Below, one piece after another: positions 49,708-57,860 of a DNA stretch of 64,000 nt. Both the position numbers and the translations under genes were made by a program. Positions within the stretch are counted from its first letter, which is position 1. Each line of letters begins with the position of its first letter. The notes under the pieces are model-generated. The model ran no database searches, was not told where the DNA came from, and worked only from the letters and a program-made list of their open reading frames with translations. This DNA comes from DATLLJ01 sp035537875. GTDB taxonomy: Bacteria > Acidobacteriota > Vicinamibacteria > Vicinamibacterales > CAVVIG01. Where the stretch lies: NCBI GenBank assembly GCA_035537875.1, contig DATLLJ010000072.1, forward strand, positions 61,463 to 125,462, given 5' to 3'.

Positions 49708-49958
49708 GTTGTTCCTCACGGGAGTTTGTTCCAAACGCCCGATTCTACGAGCGGACCAACCTCACTGCATGCGAACACATCGGCCCCGAGCGCCCTTTAT
49801 GACTTCGCAGGACGGGAAGACGTACGGTTCACAGCGCCGGTGTCGATAGGCAAGCTGATCGCGGGCGGTGCGCGGCTCAGTCGCCCGAGACCCATTGCCC
49901 TTCCGAAGCGGGGGGCGACCCACTACAATGAGCGCCTGTCGCATCAGCGAAGGCGCGA

Positions 49959-52586
49959 ATGACCCTGTCTGCTGGCGTTCGCCTCGGCCCGTATGAGATC
50001 CACTCTGCCCTCGGGGCCGGCGGGATGGGGGAGGTCTGGAAAGCCCGCGATACCACTCTGGGCCGGGACGTCGCGCTCAAGATCCTGCCTGACCACCTCG
50101 CGCTCGATCCCGATCGACTCGTTCGCTTCAAACGGGAAGCGCAGATCCTTGCCTCGTTAAACCATCCGAACATCGCCGCGATTTATGGATTCCAGGAAGC
50201 GGATGGCACGCAGGCACTCGTGTTGGAGCTCGTGAATGGGCCAACACTGGCGGAGCGCATCGCACGAGGTCCGATTCCGGTCGATGAGGCGTTGCCGATC
50301 GCGAAGCAAATCGCTGAGGCGCTTGAAGCGGCGCACGAACAGGGAATCATTCACCGCGACCTGAAGCCAGCCAACATCAAGATGCGACCGGACGGCACGG
50401 TGAAGGTCCTGGATTTCGGTTTGGCAAAAGCTCTGAGCAACGACACGTCCGCGGCGAATATCTCGATGTCTCCGACGCTCACGTCCCCGGAGTTGATGAC
50501 GGTCGGCGGCGTCATTCTCGGCACTGCCGCCTATATGAGTCCTGAACAGGCGAAGGGCAAGACCGCCGACGCACGATCCGATATCTGGGCCTTCGGCGTC
50601 GTGCTCTTTGAGATGTTGACAGGGAGAGCGTGTTTCACCGGCGAGTCAGCGGTCGAGATCATGGGTGGCGTATTGAAAACGGAGCCCGACTGGACCGCGC
50701 TCCCGTCAACGACTCCGTCCACGATCCGCGCACTTCTCCGGCGGTGTCTGCAGAAGGACCCGAGCCGGCGCCTGCGAGACATAGTGGATGCACGATTCCA
50801 AATTGAGGAAGCGCTGACCGAGCAACCCAACGCGACTCCGGCGCCTACACCGCCACGACGCGTGCGCCAATGGCCGCTTTGGACTGCGGCGATCATGCTG
50901 ACGATCGCCGCAGGCGCTGCACTCACATCGTGGTACTTCAGCCAAGCGCCCGCAGAGATCTCTGAAGTTCGGCTTCAAATCAATACCGGCGCGGGAAATG
51001 CGAGCAGCTTTGCAATCTCGCCCGATGGAACGAAGGTCGTCTACCAGGGACCAACGCAAAACGGGCTTCAGCTCCTGGTGCGGTCGCTGCAGTCGGAAAC
51101 TCCCATGGTGCTTGCGGGGACGGAACGCGCACCGAGTCCCTTTTGGTCGCCGGACAGTCAATCGATTGGGTTCTTCTCTGGCGGCAGGCTGCAACGGATC
51201 GACGTCGCAGGCGGAAGGGCTCAGATGATTGCCGATATGGCCGCCGCCGCAGGGGGAACATGGAACCGAGAGGACGTGATCTTGTTGGGAAACGCTGCGG
51301 GATCGCTTTTGCGCGTGTCCGCGCTGGGTGGACGTCAGCCGGTCGAGGCGACAATGCTGGCGCCTCGGCAGACAAGTCATCGTTATCCGCAATTCCTGCC
51401 CGACGGCCAACATTTTTTCTTTTACGTCACCGGCGCTCCGGATGTCCGAGGCATCTATATCGGCTCTTTCGATTCGAAGGAGACGCGTCGGCTCGTTGAC
51501 GCGGATACGGGCGGCGTCTTTGCTCCGCCAGATTTTGTCTTGTTCGTACGTGGGACAACGCTGTACGCGCAGCATGTCGATATCGATACGATGGCCGTGT
51601 CGGACGTTCCACTGGTTGTGGCCGACGTCGAGAGGGAAGATCTCGTGACCGCCGGTCTGCTTGTACATTCGGCGTCGCTGACCGGTACGTTGGCGTACCG
51701 GGGTGTTGGCCGTGGCACGGAGCGCCAGCTGACGTGGTACGACCGCCTGGGCAAACCGCTCGCCACAGTAGGCGATCCGGATCGTTCGCGCCGGTTCATG
51801 CCCCGTCTGTCGCCTGACGGTCGATACGTGGCGATTTTCCGGAACCTCAACGGTAACGGCGATCTGTGGCTGATCGAGACGATGCGAGGCGTCCTCCGTC
51901 GGATAACCTTCGATACCGTCTCCGAGGGCTGGCCCGTCTGGTCGCCGGACGGCGCCCGCCTTCTGTTCAACTCTTACCTGAACGGCAAGACCGACTTGTA
52001 TGTGATGTCCACCACTGCCGGCGACGCCGCAACCCTCCTGCTCGACACGCCGGCCGGAAAGAATCCTTCGGATTGGTCGGCCAATGGATATGTCCTGTAC
52101 TCGGATCTGCAGGGCACACTCTGGGCCCTGCCGACCGAGAAAAACGCAGAGCCATTCACCATTAGTCGGTTGGGCTCCTGGGGACAGTTTTCACCTGACG
52201 GCCGTTGGGTGGCGTACTCCTCGACCGAATCGGGGACATCTGAGATCTACCTGCAGCCGTTTCCCGGGCCGGGCACGAAAACACGGATTTCAACGGCCGG
52301 CGGCAGATGGCCGACCTGGCGCGGTGACGAGCGTGAAGTATTTTATATCGCAAGTGACAGCCGCCTGATGGCAGTCCCGTTGAGCGGGAGCGGGCCGTCG
52401 ATCGAGGCTGGCTCGCCGGTTCCTCTATTTGTCCTTAACGTCGAACCGCCTCCCCTCACCTCCACGCTCTCTCCATATGATGTTTCACCCGACGGCCAGC
52501 GCATTTTGGTGGACACGATTGTCGGTGAAGGCGAGACCGCTCCGATCACTGTCGTCCTGAACTGGGGCGGGGGGAAACGAAAATGA
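49959..52586 (+). CDS. Membrane Ser/Thr protein kinase with C-terminal PD40 propeller
   Basis: The 875-residue protein has a Hanks-type kinase domain at about 10-285: LGAGGMGEVWKARD (Gly loop), VALKIL (Lys), HRDLKPANI (132-140), DFGLAKAL (152-159) and GTAAYMSPEQAKG. One membrane helix (307-327) separates it from an outside TolB-like propeller (about 335-875) with repeats such as FAISPDGTKVVYQ, PRLSPDGRYVAIF and GQFSPDGRWVAYS. All catalytic residues are present. The propeller should act as the extracytoplasmic sensor. It is enclosed between two copies of a 40-bp direct repeat and is followed, with ATGA overlap, by a second kinase start. Confidence 0.95.
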   Translation: MTLSAGVRLGPYEIHSALGAGGMGEVWKARDTTLGRDVALKILPDHLALDPDRLVRFKREAQILASLNHPNIAAIYGFQEADGTQALVLELVNGPTLAERIARGPIPVDEALPIAKQIAEALEAAHEQGIIHRDLKPANIKMRPDGTVKVLDFGLAKALSNDTSAANISMSPTLTSPELMTVGGVILGTAAYMSPEQAKGKTADARSDIWAFGVVLFEMLTGRACFTGESAVEIMGGVLKTEPDWTALPSTTPSTIRALLRRCLQKDPSRRLRDIVDARFQIEEALTEQPNATPAPTPPRRVRQWPLWTAAIMLTIAAGAALTSWYFSQAPAEISEVRLQINTGAGNASSFAISPDGTKVVYQGPTQNGLQLLVRSLQSETPMVLAGTERAPSPFWSPDSQSIGFFSGGRLQRIDVAGGRAQMIADMAAAAGGTWNREDVILLGNAAGSLLRVSALGGRQPVEATMLAPRQTSHRYPQFLPDGQHFFFYVTGAPDVRGIYIGSFDSKETRRLVDADTGGVFAPPDFVLFVRGTTLYAQHVDIDTMAVSDVPLVVADVEREDLVTAGLLVHSASLTGTLAYRGVGRGTERQLTWYDRLGKPLATVGDPDRSRRFMPRLSPDGRYVAIFRNLNGNGDLWLIETMRGVLRRITFDTVSEGWPVWSPDGARLLFNSYLNGKTDLYVMSTTAGDAATLLLDTPAGKNPSDWSANGYVLYSDLQGTLWALPTEKNAEPFTISRLGSWGQFSPDGRWVAYSSTESGTSEIYLQPFPGPGTKTRISTAGGRWPTWRGDEREVFYIASDSRLMAVPLSGSGPSIEAGSPVPLFVLNVEPPPLTSTLSPYDVSPDGQRILVDTIVGEGETAPITVVLNWGGGKRK

Positions 52587-52672
52587 CGCTCATTCCCAAT
52601 ACTTCGCTTGGTCCGTACCGGGTTGAAGCGGCTCGGTGTCCTAACACTCGTCGACCAGGTCAATTTCACGAA
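52583..52672 (+). pseudogene. Truncated start of a second Ser/Thr kinase
   Basis: ATG 52583 overlaps the stop of the kinase gene (ATGA) and begins MTLIPNTSLGPYRVEA. This is the standard opening of acidobacterial kinases (M-T-L-x-x-x-x-x-L-G-P-Y), as in the preceding gene. After 16 codons the similarity stops (ARCPNTRRP), the 40-bp repeat follows and the frame ends in the same GQFHE stop used by the GT9 gene. It is the 5' stub of a lost tandem kinase. Confidence 0.7.
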
Positions 52673-52696
52673 TAGCGGACGCTCACCCTTGCTCTG
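52657..52696. repeat. 40-bp direct repeat, right copy
   Basis: This is the second exact copy of the 40-base sequence found at 49527-49566. On the plus strand it terminates the kinase stub. On the minus strand it terminates family-like sequence of another small gene, again reading KGERPLFVKLT. Both sides of both copies abut interrupted genes, so it marks rearrangement junctions. Confidence 0.9.
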
Positions 52697-52855
52697 GTGA
52701 GAATGGTACGTCCCCCAGCCCCACTCGCCGTGATTGCGGAGTTCACAGGCGTGCGCGTCGATGCCCTTGCGGAAGGACCAGAGCGGTTCGCCGGCCTTCG
52801 CCACCCACGGCGGAACGACATGGTTCGGTGAGGCGAAACAATCGTCAGCCATCAC
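52697..52855 (-). pseudogene. N-terminal fragment of a small soluble protein
   Basis: ATG 52855 or 52852 begins MADDCFASPNHVVPPWVAKA, then GEPLWSFRKGIDAHACELRN and HGEWG. The P-P-W-V-A-x-x-G-E-P-L-W-x-F and C-E-L-R-x-H-G-E pattern belongs to a family of roughly 80-100-residue soil-bacterial proteins that continue with V-E-A-Q. Here the family sequence stops at about 52720 and the 40-bp repeat follows. It is probably a remnant. Confidence 0.5.
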
Positions 52856-53075
52856 ACGGCCTTTCTTTCGAACAACTTAGTGAGTCCCTATGCGCCGGCC
52901 GACCGGCGCTCCGGACCGATCCAACGGCGAGACCTGCCGGCGCCGCCGCGTACGTCGTGGTGGCTCGCCAAAGCAAAACATAAGTCTGCCTCCAGGCATG
53001 GCGAACATTCCTTGTTGCCCACGTCTGCCCAGGGTGACGTCGGCATTGTCGCTGCAGCCTCTTGTGCAACGAATC

Positions 53076-53366
53076 ATGATGATGAAACCGATCCACCGGC
53101 CGAAGACATCTCTCGTCGTCAAGCTCGATCCGCCGCGAGAGCTCGCGCGCGCCGTCCTGGCACAGGCCGTCTCCGATGCCTGCAGCCTCACTATTGACGA
53201 GCGCCAGCGGCTTGACGCTGCCGCCTTTCTTCTCGACGGCGACGAGGTCCTCTCGTTCTGGTGTGCGGTGGGCGGGCTCGATCCTGATGACGTCCGCGAT
53301 TATGCGCGCCTGCTCTTTGACAGCCCCCAGGAGTTCGAGCTGCTGCCGACCCAGGGAGCGTCTTAG
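53076..53366 (+). CDS. Small hypothetical protein (96 aa)
   Basis: From ATG 53076 (three consecutive Met codons) the product is KPIHRPKTSLVVKLDPPREL, ARAVLAQAVSDACSLTIDER, followed by an acidic helical region (FWCAVGGLDPDDVRDYARLL). It has uniform coding character in this frame only from the Met cluster on. No family recognised. It is cytoplasmic and acidic and might be a small partner protein. Confidence 0.5.
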   Translation: MMMKPIHRPKTSLVVKLDPPRELARAVLAQAVSDACSLTIDERQRLDAAAFLLDGDEVLSFWCAVGGLDPDDVRDYARLLFDSPQEFELLPTQGAS

Positions 53367-53913
53367 AGTCGAGGAAAGTAGGCGGCTCCAACGGATTCCT
53401 CAAGGGCGAGTTCGCCGCCGGCCGCCCAAACGCGGTGGACCATTCGGCCGTAGGCTCCTATCAAGCCGGTTGCGTTTCGCGGTTCGGGACGGCCGGCGGG
53501 GCTCCGGGAGCTTTTGGCCGAACCGCGCAATGGGCCCGGATACGGAAGAGTCCGTGGATGGTGGGGATTGGCGATCATTGGTACCACGATGAATCGTAGC
53601 GCATCGCGATCCTATTGATCGCGTGGCTGGGCCGAAGCGTCAATCATCGTTGGCGACCGCCGGTATGACCGGCTTTCTTGCCGTGTTCCAAAGAACACAG
53701 CACGAAAAACCATAGCGATTGCGCTGGCTCGGCTCTTCCCTGAGACCCCGCTACCTTTCGGGAGTTTCGCCGATCCCGCTATGCACGATTGCCATCCTCG
53801 AATCGACGGCCGCCTAGAAGGGCGGCGCACCTCGACGGCGTTCCCGACGGAGGTAGATTCGCGCTTCGAAGGGGATGGAGGCGGAGCCATGGGCCGGCCT
53901 CCACCGACGATCG
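53367..53913. other. Region without a supported gene
   Basis: The 547 bp between the 96-residue gene and the SYLF gene contain only short, arginine-rich frames on both strands. No start signals, RNA genes or repeats are evident. The sequence could be an eroded gene or the SYLF 3' region. Confidence 0.4.
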
Positions 53914-54573
53914 CTAACGCTTCAGCGCGTCCATGAACGGCTGCATTCTGGCCGGCGCTTGCACCCTACCGGCGACGACCTCCTCCGGCGAGACGTTTTG
54001 CCCGTACAGTTCGGCGTTGTCGTTGGTATCGGGCTTCAAGACGCCGCCCGAGAGATCGATTCCGGCGAAGAGTCCCTGAGCGCGCGACCACGAAAGGATC
54101 TCCGACTGCAGCTGCGCATCGGTCGAGGCGTGAGCGGTGCGGCCGACCGGTCCAGCTGCGACCGACGCATCGGCGCCCAGCGAAACTTTGTTCTTCAGCA
54201 ACTTGTTGACGCCGTTTTGATTCATCACGAGCATGACGAGATCGACTGATTGAGCGCCGATCTGAAGGCCCCAACTGCCTTTCTGCAGCTCCATGAAAAT
54301 CGGCGCGCTCCACCCGCCGCCTTGCCGACAGCTCATCAGCCCCTTTCCGAATTCGCCGCCGAAAATGAACGCGGCTTTCTTAAGATTGGGAACCACCATG
54401 ACACACGCCGCTTTCTCCCAGAGCTCCTGCGGAATGTCCTTATCGGGGATGGCGTGAATCTCACGGAGCGCCGTTGCGGCGTTGTTGATTCGATCCACCG
54501 CGCCCGTCGAAAGGTCCGCGGCCCACGCCGTTGTCGCCGTCGCGATCGTCACGACGCAGAAGAATGACCGCAT
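53914..54573 (-). CDS. SYLF (Ysc84-type) domain protein, secreted
   Basis: The 219-residue protein has a signal peptide (to AWA) and is almost entirely a SYLF domain: IPQELWEKAACVMVVPNLKK, LMSCRQGGGWSAPIFMELQK, LVMLVMNQNGVNKLLKNK and ILSWSRAQGLFAGIDLSGGV. It is shorter than the paralogue at 7.2 kb, lacking the Pro/Ala tail. The family binds lipids; in bacteria it is periplasmic with unknown role. Confidence 0.88.
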   Translation of the reverse strand: MRSFFCVVTIATATTAWAADLSTGAVDRINNAATALREIHAIPDKDIPQELWEKAACVMVVPNLKKAAFIFGGEFGKGLMSCRQGGGWSAPIFMELQKGSWGLQIGAQSVDLVMLVMNQNGVNKLLKNKVSLGADASVAAGPVGRTAHASTDAQLQSEILSWSRAQGLFAGIDLSGGVLKPDTNDNAELYGQNVSPEEVVAGRVQAPARMQPFMDALKR

Positions 54574-55074
54574 GCGATTGCCTCCCTTTCAATCCGAAGG
54601 GTAGCAAGAATCTCACCATTGGCGCCTCAACGGCTGAACTCAGGCTGTCGAAGAGGGCAGGCGGGGTTCGCCACGTGTATCAGCTTTCGTCATCCCAGGT
54701 TGAAGCCGTAGTGGAAGTTTATGTGTAATTTGATGTGACTGTCTCACTCCAGCTGGCACGGATATTGTACCGCTTCATTGCTATCATGACTGGCTTTATC
54801 CTTCTGACTGCCGTAGCTAGACTTCGACACAAGTGGGTCCACCGAATGCGTCGGCTGCGGCAAGTGGTCGCGGGCGGCGAGCCGAGCCTCATTGGAATCG
54901 ACCAATTCACGGCCGAGCGCCAGTGGCGCCTTAAGAATCAGCAGCAGCATCGGGCGGTAGCTCTTGTGAAGGCTGCGTCTGGATTCGCGAAGCGGCTGGC
55001 TTCGTAGCCGAAGGGGTCCCGAGAACGTGTCCTACCTCTCGCCTCTGGCTGGCGAATGAGGTTACGCACTGTCG
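54574..55074. other. Region without a firmly supported gene
   Basis: A plus-strand frame at 54735-55007 (GTG start, one hydrophobic segment, basic remainder) and minus-strand frames exist, but none has a ribosome binding site or convincing composition. A lower-GC patch at 54700-54800 suggests foreign or non-coding DNA. Nothing is named. Confidence 0.4.
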
Positions 55075-55410
55075 TCAGGTGCCCGCTACGCTCGGTGGGA
55101 GCGTTTGCTTCCACGCACGCGGTGCGTCGTAGGCTCCATCCACGTCCGCGATTTTCTGAGGGACGGGTTGCCCCTCGACGTCGCCGAACAACTCTTCAAT
55201 GGCTGACGCTGCCGCATCAAAGTATTCCAATACCCAATCAGGCAGCGACTCGCAACGGTAGTCCCCGCCCCAGCCCCGCATCAGTTCGCTGCAAATTTGG
55301 TAGGCTCGCCAGACGTGGATGGGGTTCTTGGTCTGCTCATGCATGCGTCGCTCCCAGTCGAGCGGCGACGTCGTTTTCCCCTCACGAAACCATGGGTCTT
55401 CGAATGCCAT
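55075..55410 (-). CDS. Hypothetical protein (111 aa)
   Basis: The product MAFEDPWFREGKTTSPLDWE continues with HVWRAYQICSELMRGWGGDY and LPDWVLEYFDAAASAIEELF. It is a Trp-rich, largely helical soluble protein of credible composition. The pattern of small, Trp-rich orphans is common in accessory regions. No family recognised and no linked mobile gene. Confidence 0.6.
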   Translation of the reverse strand: MAFEDPWFREGKTTSPLDWERRMHEQTKNPIHVWRAYQICSELMRGWGGDYRCESLPDWVLEYFDAAASAIEELFGDVEGQPVPQKIADVDGAYDAPRAWKQTLPPSVAGT

Positions 55411-55568
55411 GCTGCCTCCGCGTGCAGCTCCGCGTGTGGAAAAGAATCGGCGGCAGCCGGCGCGGATGTCCGGTTTGTCGGGAGCGACCCTAGCCGCCGA
55501 GTGTTGAGCAACCTAGACTGCCACGATAGCCGCTAAGGTAGTTACCCTGTTCGCAAACCCACGACAAG

Positions 55569-55787
55569 CTACCGACAGGGAACGGCTGCGACAGCGGGTT
55601 CCCCAGGACCGTCGCGTGAGATGACCACTACGCAGCTGCTACCGACTCGGACTTCTTCAACCTGAAAACCGCTACCGACGGTCTTCGCCGACGGCTGCTG
55701 CGCTTGAGACGAGCGAGTCGCGTTCCAAAGAAACACGAAAGCGATTACCGCTAAAAGCGACAGCACTTGAACGCGAACAGCAGTCAT
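55569..55787 (-). CDS. Small exported protein (72 aa)
   Basis: The ATG at 55787 is preceded by AAGGAGG at optimal spacing (forward-strand 55793-55799), a near-perfect Shine-Dalgarno. The product is a signal-anchor (VQVLSLLAVIAFVFLW) plus a mature part VEEVRVGSSCVVVISRDGPG with one internal and one terminal cysteine. It is probably secreted or membrane-anchored. No family recognised. Confidence 0.6.
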   Translation of the reverse strand: MTAVRVQVLSLLAVIAFVFLWNATRSSQAQQPSAKTVGSGFQVEEVRVGSSCVVVISRDGPGEPAVAAVPCR

Positions 55788-56047
55788 ACAGCCTCCTTAA
55801 GGAGTTCACGCGTTATCATGTTAGACACCGCGCATTACCGACCGGCTTTCCGTGTCGACCGTTTCCGCTTCACCTTCCGCGTGCTCTTGTCGCCTGCTGG
55901 CGGGAGGGGACGGCTCGGCATGACAATCTAGCCAACGCCGCGGCCCCAAGTCATTGTCCGACGCGCCCGGCGCGACGGTCTATCACTTAGCCGGGGATTT
56001 CAGGCCGCCCGGAACACTCTGATAAACGGAATGTGCGGTAGGGTACA

Positions 56048-56120
56048 CGTCCCCAACGGGATTCGAACCCGTGTTTTGGCCTTGAAAGGGCCACGTCCTG
56101 GGCCTCTGGACGATGGGGAC
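56048..56120 (-). tRNA. tRNA-Glu (anticodon TTC)
   Basis: On the minus strand the 73 bases fold as a standard cloverleaf. The acceptor stem is GTCCCCA/TGGGGAC, the anticodon arm is GGCC-CTTTCAA-GGCC with anticodon TTC, and the T arm is ACGGG-TTCGAAT-CCCGT. The discriminator is G. No CCA is encoded. A small protein gene begins about 90 bp away on the other strand. Confidence 0.95.
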
Positions 56121-56206
56121 GCGCGATAGGAACCTCACATATTACCATTCCCCAGCAGTAGCGCACCTTAGCGCGAGCATACGGTTCGAAGATCACTGGA
56201 GGCTGA

Positions 56207-56395
56207 ATGGCGAACGGAGAATTCGTGCTGACCCGCGACCAGCGCGACGAAATCCTCAAGGCTGTCAAGGCCATCGAACGACAGGTCAAAGAGATCGCCG
56301 ACAAGCCCCAGTGGCAAGCCCTCTGGGTCATCGGGACGAACCTGACGATCATCCAGACGAACGTGATCAACTTCCGGCGTGCCGGTTCGAACTGA
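56207..56395 (+). CDS. Small amphipathic protein (62 aa)
   Basis: ATG 56207 is preceded by GGAGG at suitable spacing. The product MANGEFVLTRDQRDEILKAV continues with a heptad-like helix (KAIERQVKEIADKP) and a C-terminal hydrophobic-aromatic stretch (WQALWVIGTNLTIIQTNVIN). It looks like a coiled coil with a membrane-binding end. It is next to tRNA-Glu, a usual integration site, but no integrase or duplicated tRNA end is visible. Confidence 0.6.
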   Translation: MANGEFVLTRDQRDEILKAVKAIERQVKEIADKPQWQALWVIGTNLTIIQTNVINFRRAGSN

Positions 56396-56411
56396 CCGCA
56401 ACGACGACTCG

Positions 56412-57260
56412 TCATCCCGAACTCCAGCGTGCCCGCTGCTTCCGATACCGGATGCGTGCTTTCAGGCTTCGGCCCGCCTGCCACAGGGCCCGACCCGGTG
56501 ACGGCCGCCAGACGAAGACGTCGGAGGCGATGGCGCGCTCGTCGTCGTCGCTCGCGTTCCGCGTCCGTGCGCCCAAGAGCCGCGCATGATACGTCGCCCA
56601 CAAAGTGAAGTACCGCGCGTCGAGCGAGGCGAGAAAGCTGTTGTGCTCGGCGAACGCGCCGCCGCCCCAGGTGGCCGCGTGCTTCTCGTGCCTGATCACG
56701 GCGTCCTTGTTCACGAGTCGGCCGACGCCATGACACATCAGGAGCGCGGCATACACGTTGTCCCAGCACGGCTCGCCCAGAATGTACGGACGAAACCGCC
56801 AACGGTTGGCGCGCCACCACGCCAGCTCGAACGCGAAGGCATCGAATCCCGTGACGAGCGTGCCGACGTCCTCTCCTGACGGCGTGAAATCCATCCTGGC
56901 AAAGGCGTACGCCTGCGCCCCGCCGCGGGTGACGAGCGCCGTCGTTCGAGGTGTGACGATGATGTCCGAGTTGAAATAGAGAAGTTACCGTGCGCCCTCG
57001 CGCTCGGCGATGTCGGCCAGCGCGTCCAGCGACTCGTTCGCGATGGGCTTGATGCGACCAGGGGAAGAGGTGATGGTCGTCGAGTCGCGCCGGAGCGCCG
57101 GAATCGTGCGGATCCAGGGACGCCTCGGAGGGGTGTCCCGCCACTGCAAATCGACGGCGACGGCATCGGGCACCGACGCGAGCGCGTCCATCGCCCCCGC
57201 CTGCCGCCGCATCGTGTCCGGGTCGGCATCATAGAAGCTCGAACCCAGAATCACCGTCAT
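56412..57260 (-). pseudogene. Putative glycosyltransferase-like protein with one in-frame stop
   Basis: One frame runs from ATG 57260 to 56412 (282 codons) interrupted only by TAA at 56987-56985. Upstream are MTVILGSSFYDADPDTMRRQ and SLDALADIAEREGAR; directly after the stop the frame continues LLYFNSDIIVTPRTTALVTR and later GFDAFAFELAWWRANRWRFR and PYILGEPCWDNVYAALLMCH. The F-N-S-D-I-I segment and overall plan resemble nucleotide-sugar-transferase-like proteins of the GT-A type, but no family is certain. A single base change (TAC to TAA) explains the break. The downstream part alone has an ATG at 56894. Confidence 0.6.
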
Positions 57261-57270
57261 CGCCGGCCGG

Positions 57271-57723
57271 TCACATCCGGAAAAGGGGTCGCCCGACGGC
57301 CATCCACGGCCACGGAATGCCGACGAGGATCAGCAGCAACGCGAGGCCGAAGCAGACAAGCATCCTCTTGCGTTTCTTCCCCGCATCCGCGGTATTCCGC
57401 GCGAGCACGCGTCCGACGTGAACCAGGATCGCGGCCATGAGCATCATCGTGAAGTGCTCGACGGCCCAGAATCGGAGCAGCGGATCGCGCATGGCGCCGC
57501 CAAAGTCCTGCATCGCCTGGCTCGTAAACGGACTCAGCAGGCCGTACAGCAGCAGGCCAAGGAGAAGCTGCGTGTCGAGCGCGATCATGAAGACGAGTCC
57601 CCGCCGCTCGAGACGGCGGACGTCCTCGCCCCCTTTGCCAAGCGCCGCGAGTACCGCGGCCAGGCCGGCGCCAAGCGCGAGCCAGCGCAGCCACGAATGC
57701 AGGAAGAGAACGAGGGTGTACAT
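57271..57723 (-). CDS. Four-helix membrane protein
   Basis: From ATG 57723 the protein has 150 residues with four hydrophobic helices: YTLVLFLHSWLRWLALGAGL, MIALDTQLLLGLLLYGL, VEHFTMMLMAAILVHVGRVL and MLVCFGLALLLILVGIPWPW. His residues in helices 1 and 3 (L-H-S-W, V-E-H-F, V-H-V-G) suggest a small membrane cytochrome b-like or quinone-site protein. Similar proteins occur in Acidobacteria and Bacteroidetes as hypotheticals. Its start is 10 bp from the end of the preceding minus-strand frame. Confidence 0.75.
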   Translation of the reverse strand: MYTLVLFLHSWLRWLALGAGLAAVLAALGKGGEDVRRLERRGLVFMIALDTQLLLGLLLYGLLSPFTSQAMQDFGGAMRDPLLRFWAVEHFTMMLMAAILVHVGRVLARNTADAGKKRKRMLVCFGLALLLILVGIPWPWMAVGRPLFRM

Positions 57724-57860
57724 CGACGCGCTGATGATTCTCGCACACTTCGTTCGGGTCGTCGCCGGCCGCAACCCTGCAACGGGTCCGGTCGAAGCCG
57801 GACACGGTATGTCCGGTCAAAGCCGGACACTCCACAATCAGCACGGCGTAGAATCGTCAG

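Noticed and set aside
54735..55007. 90-codon plus-strand frame
   Set aside because: GTG start without ribosome binding site, basic composition and competing minus-strand frames; not enough to call a gene.
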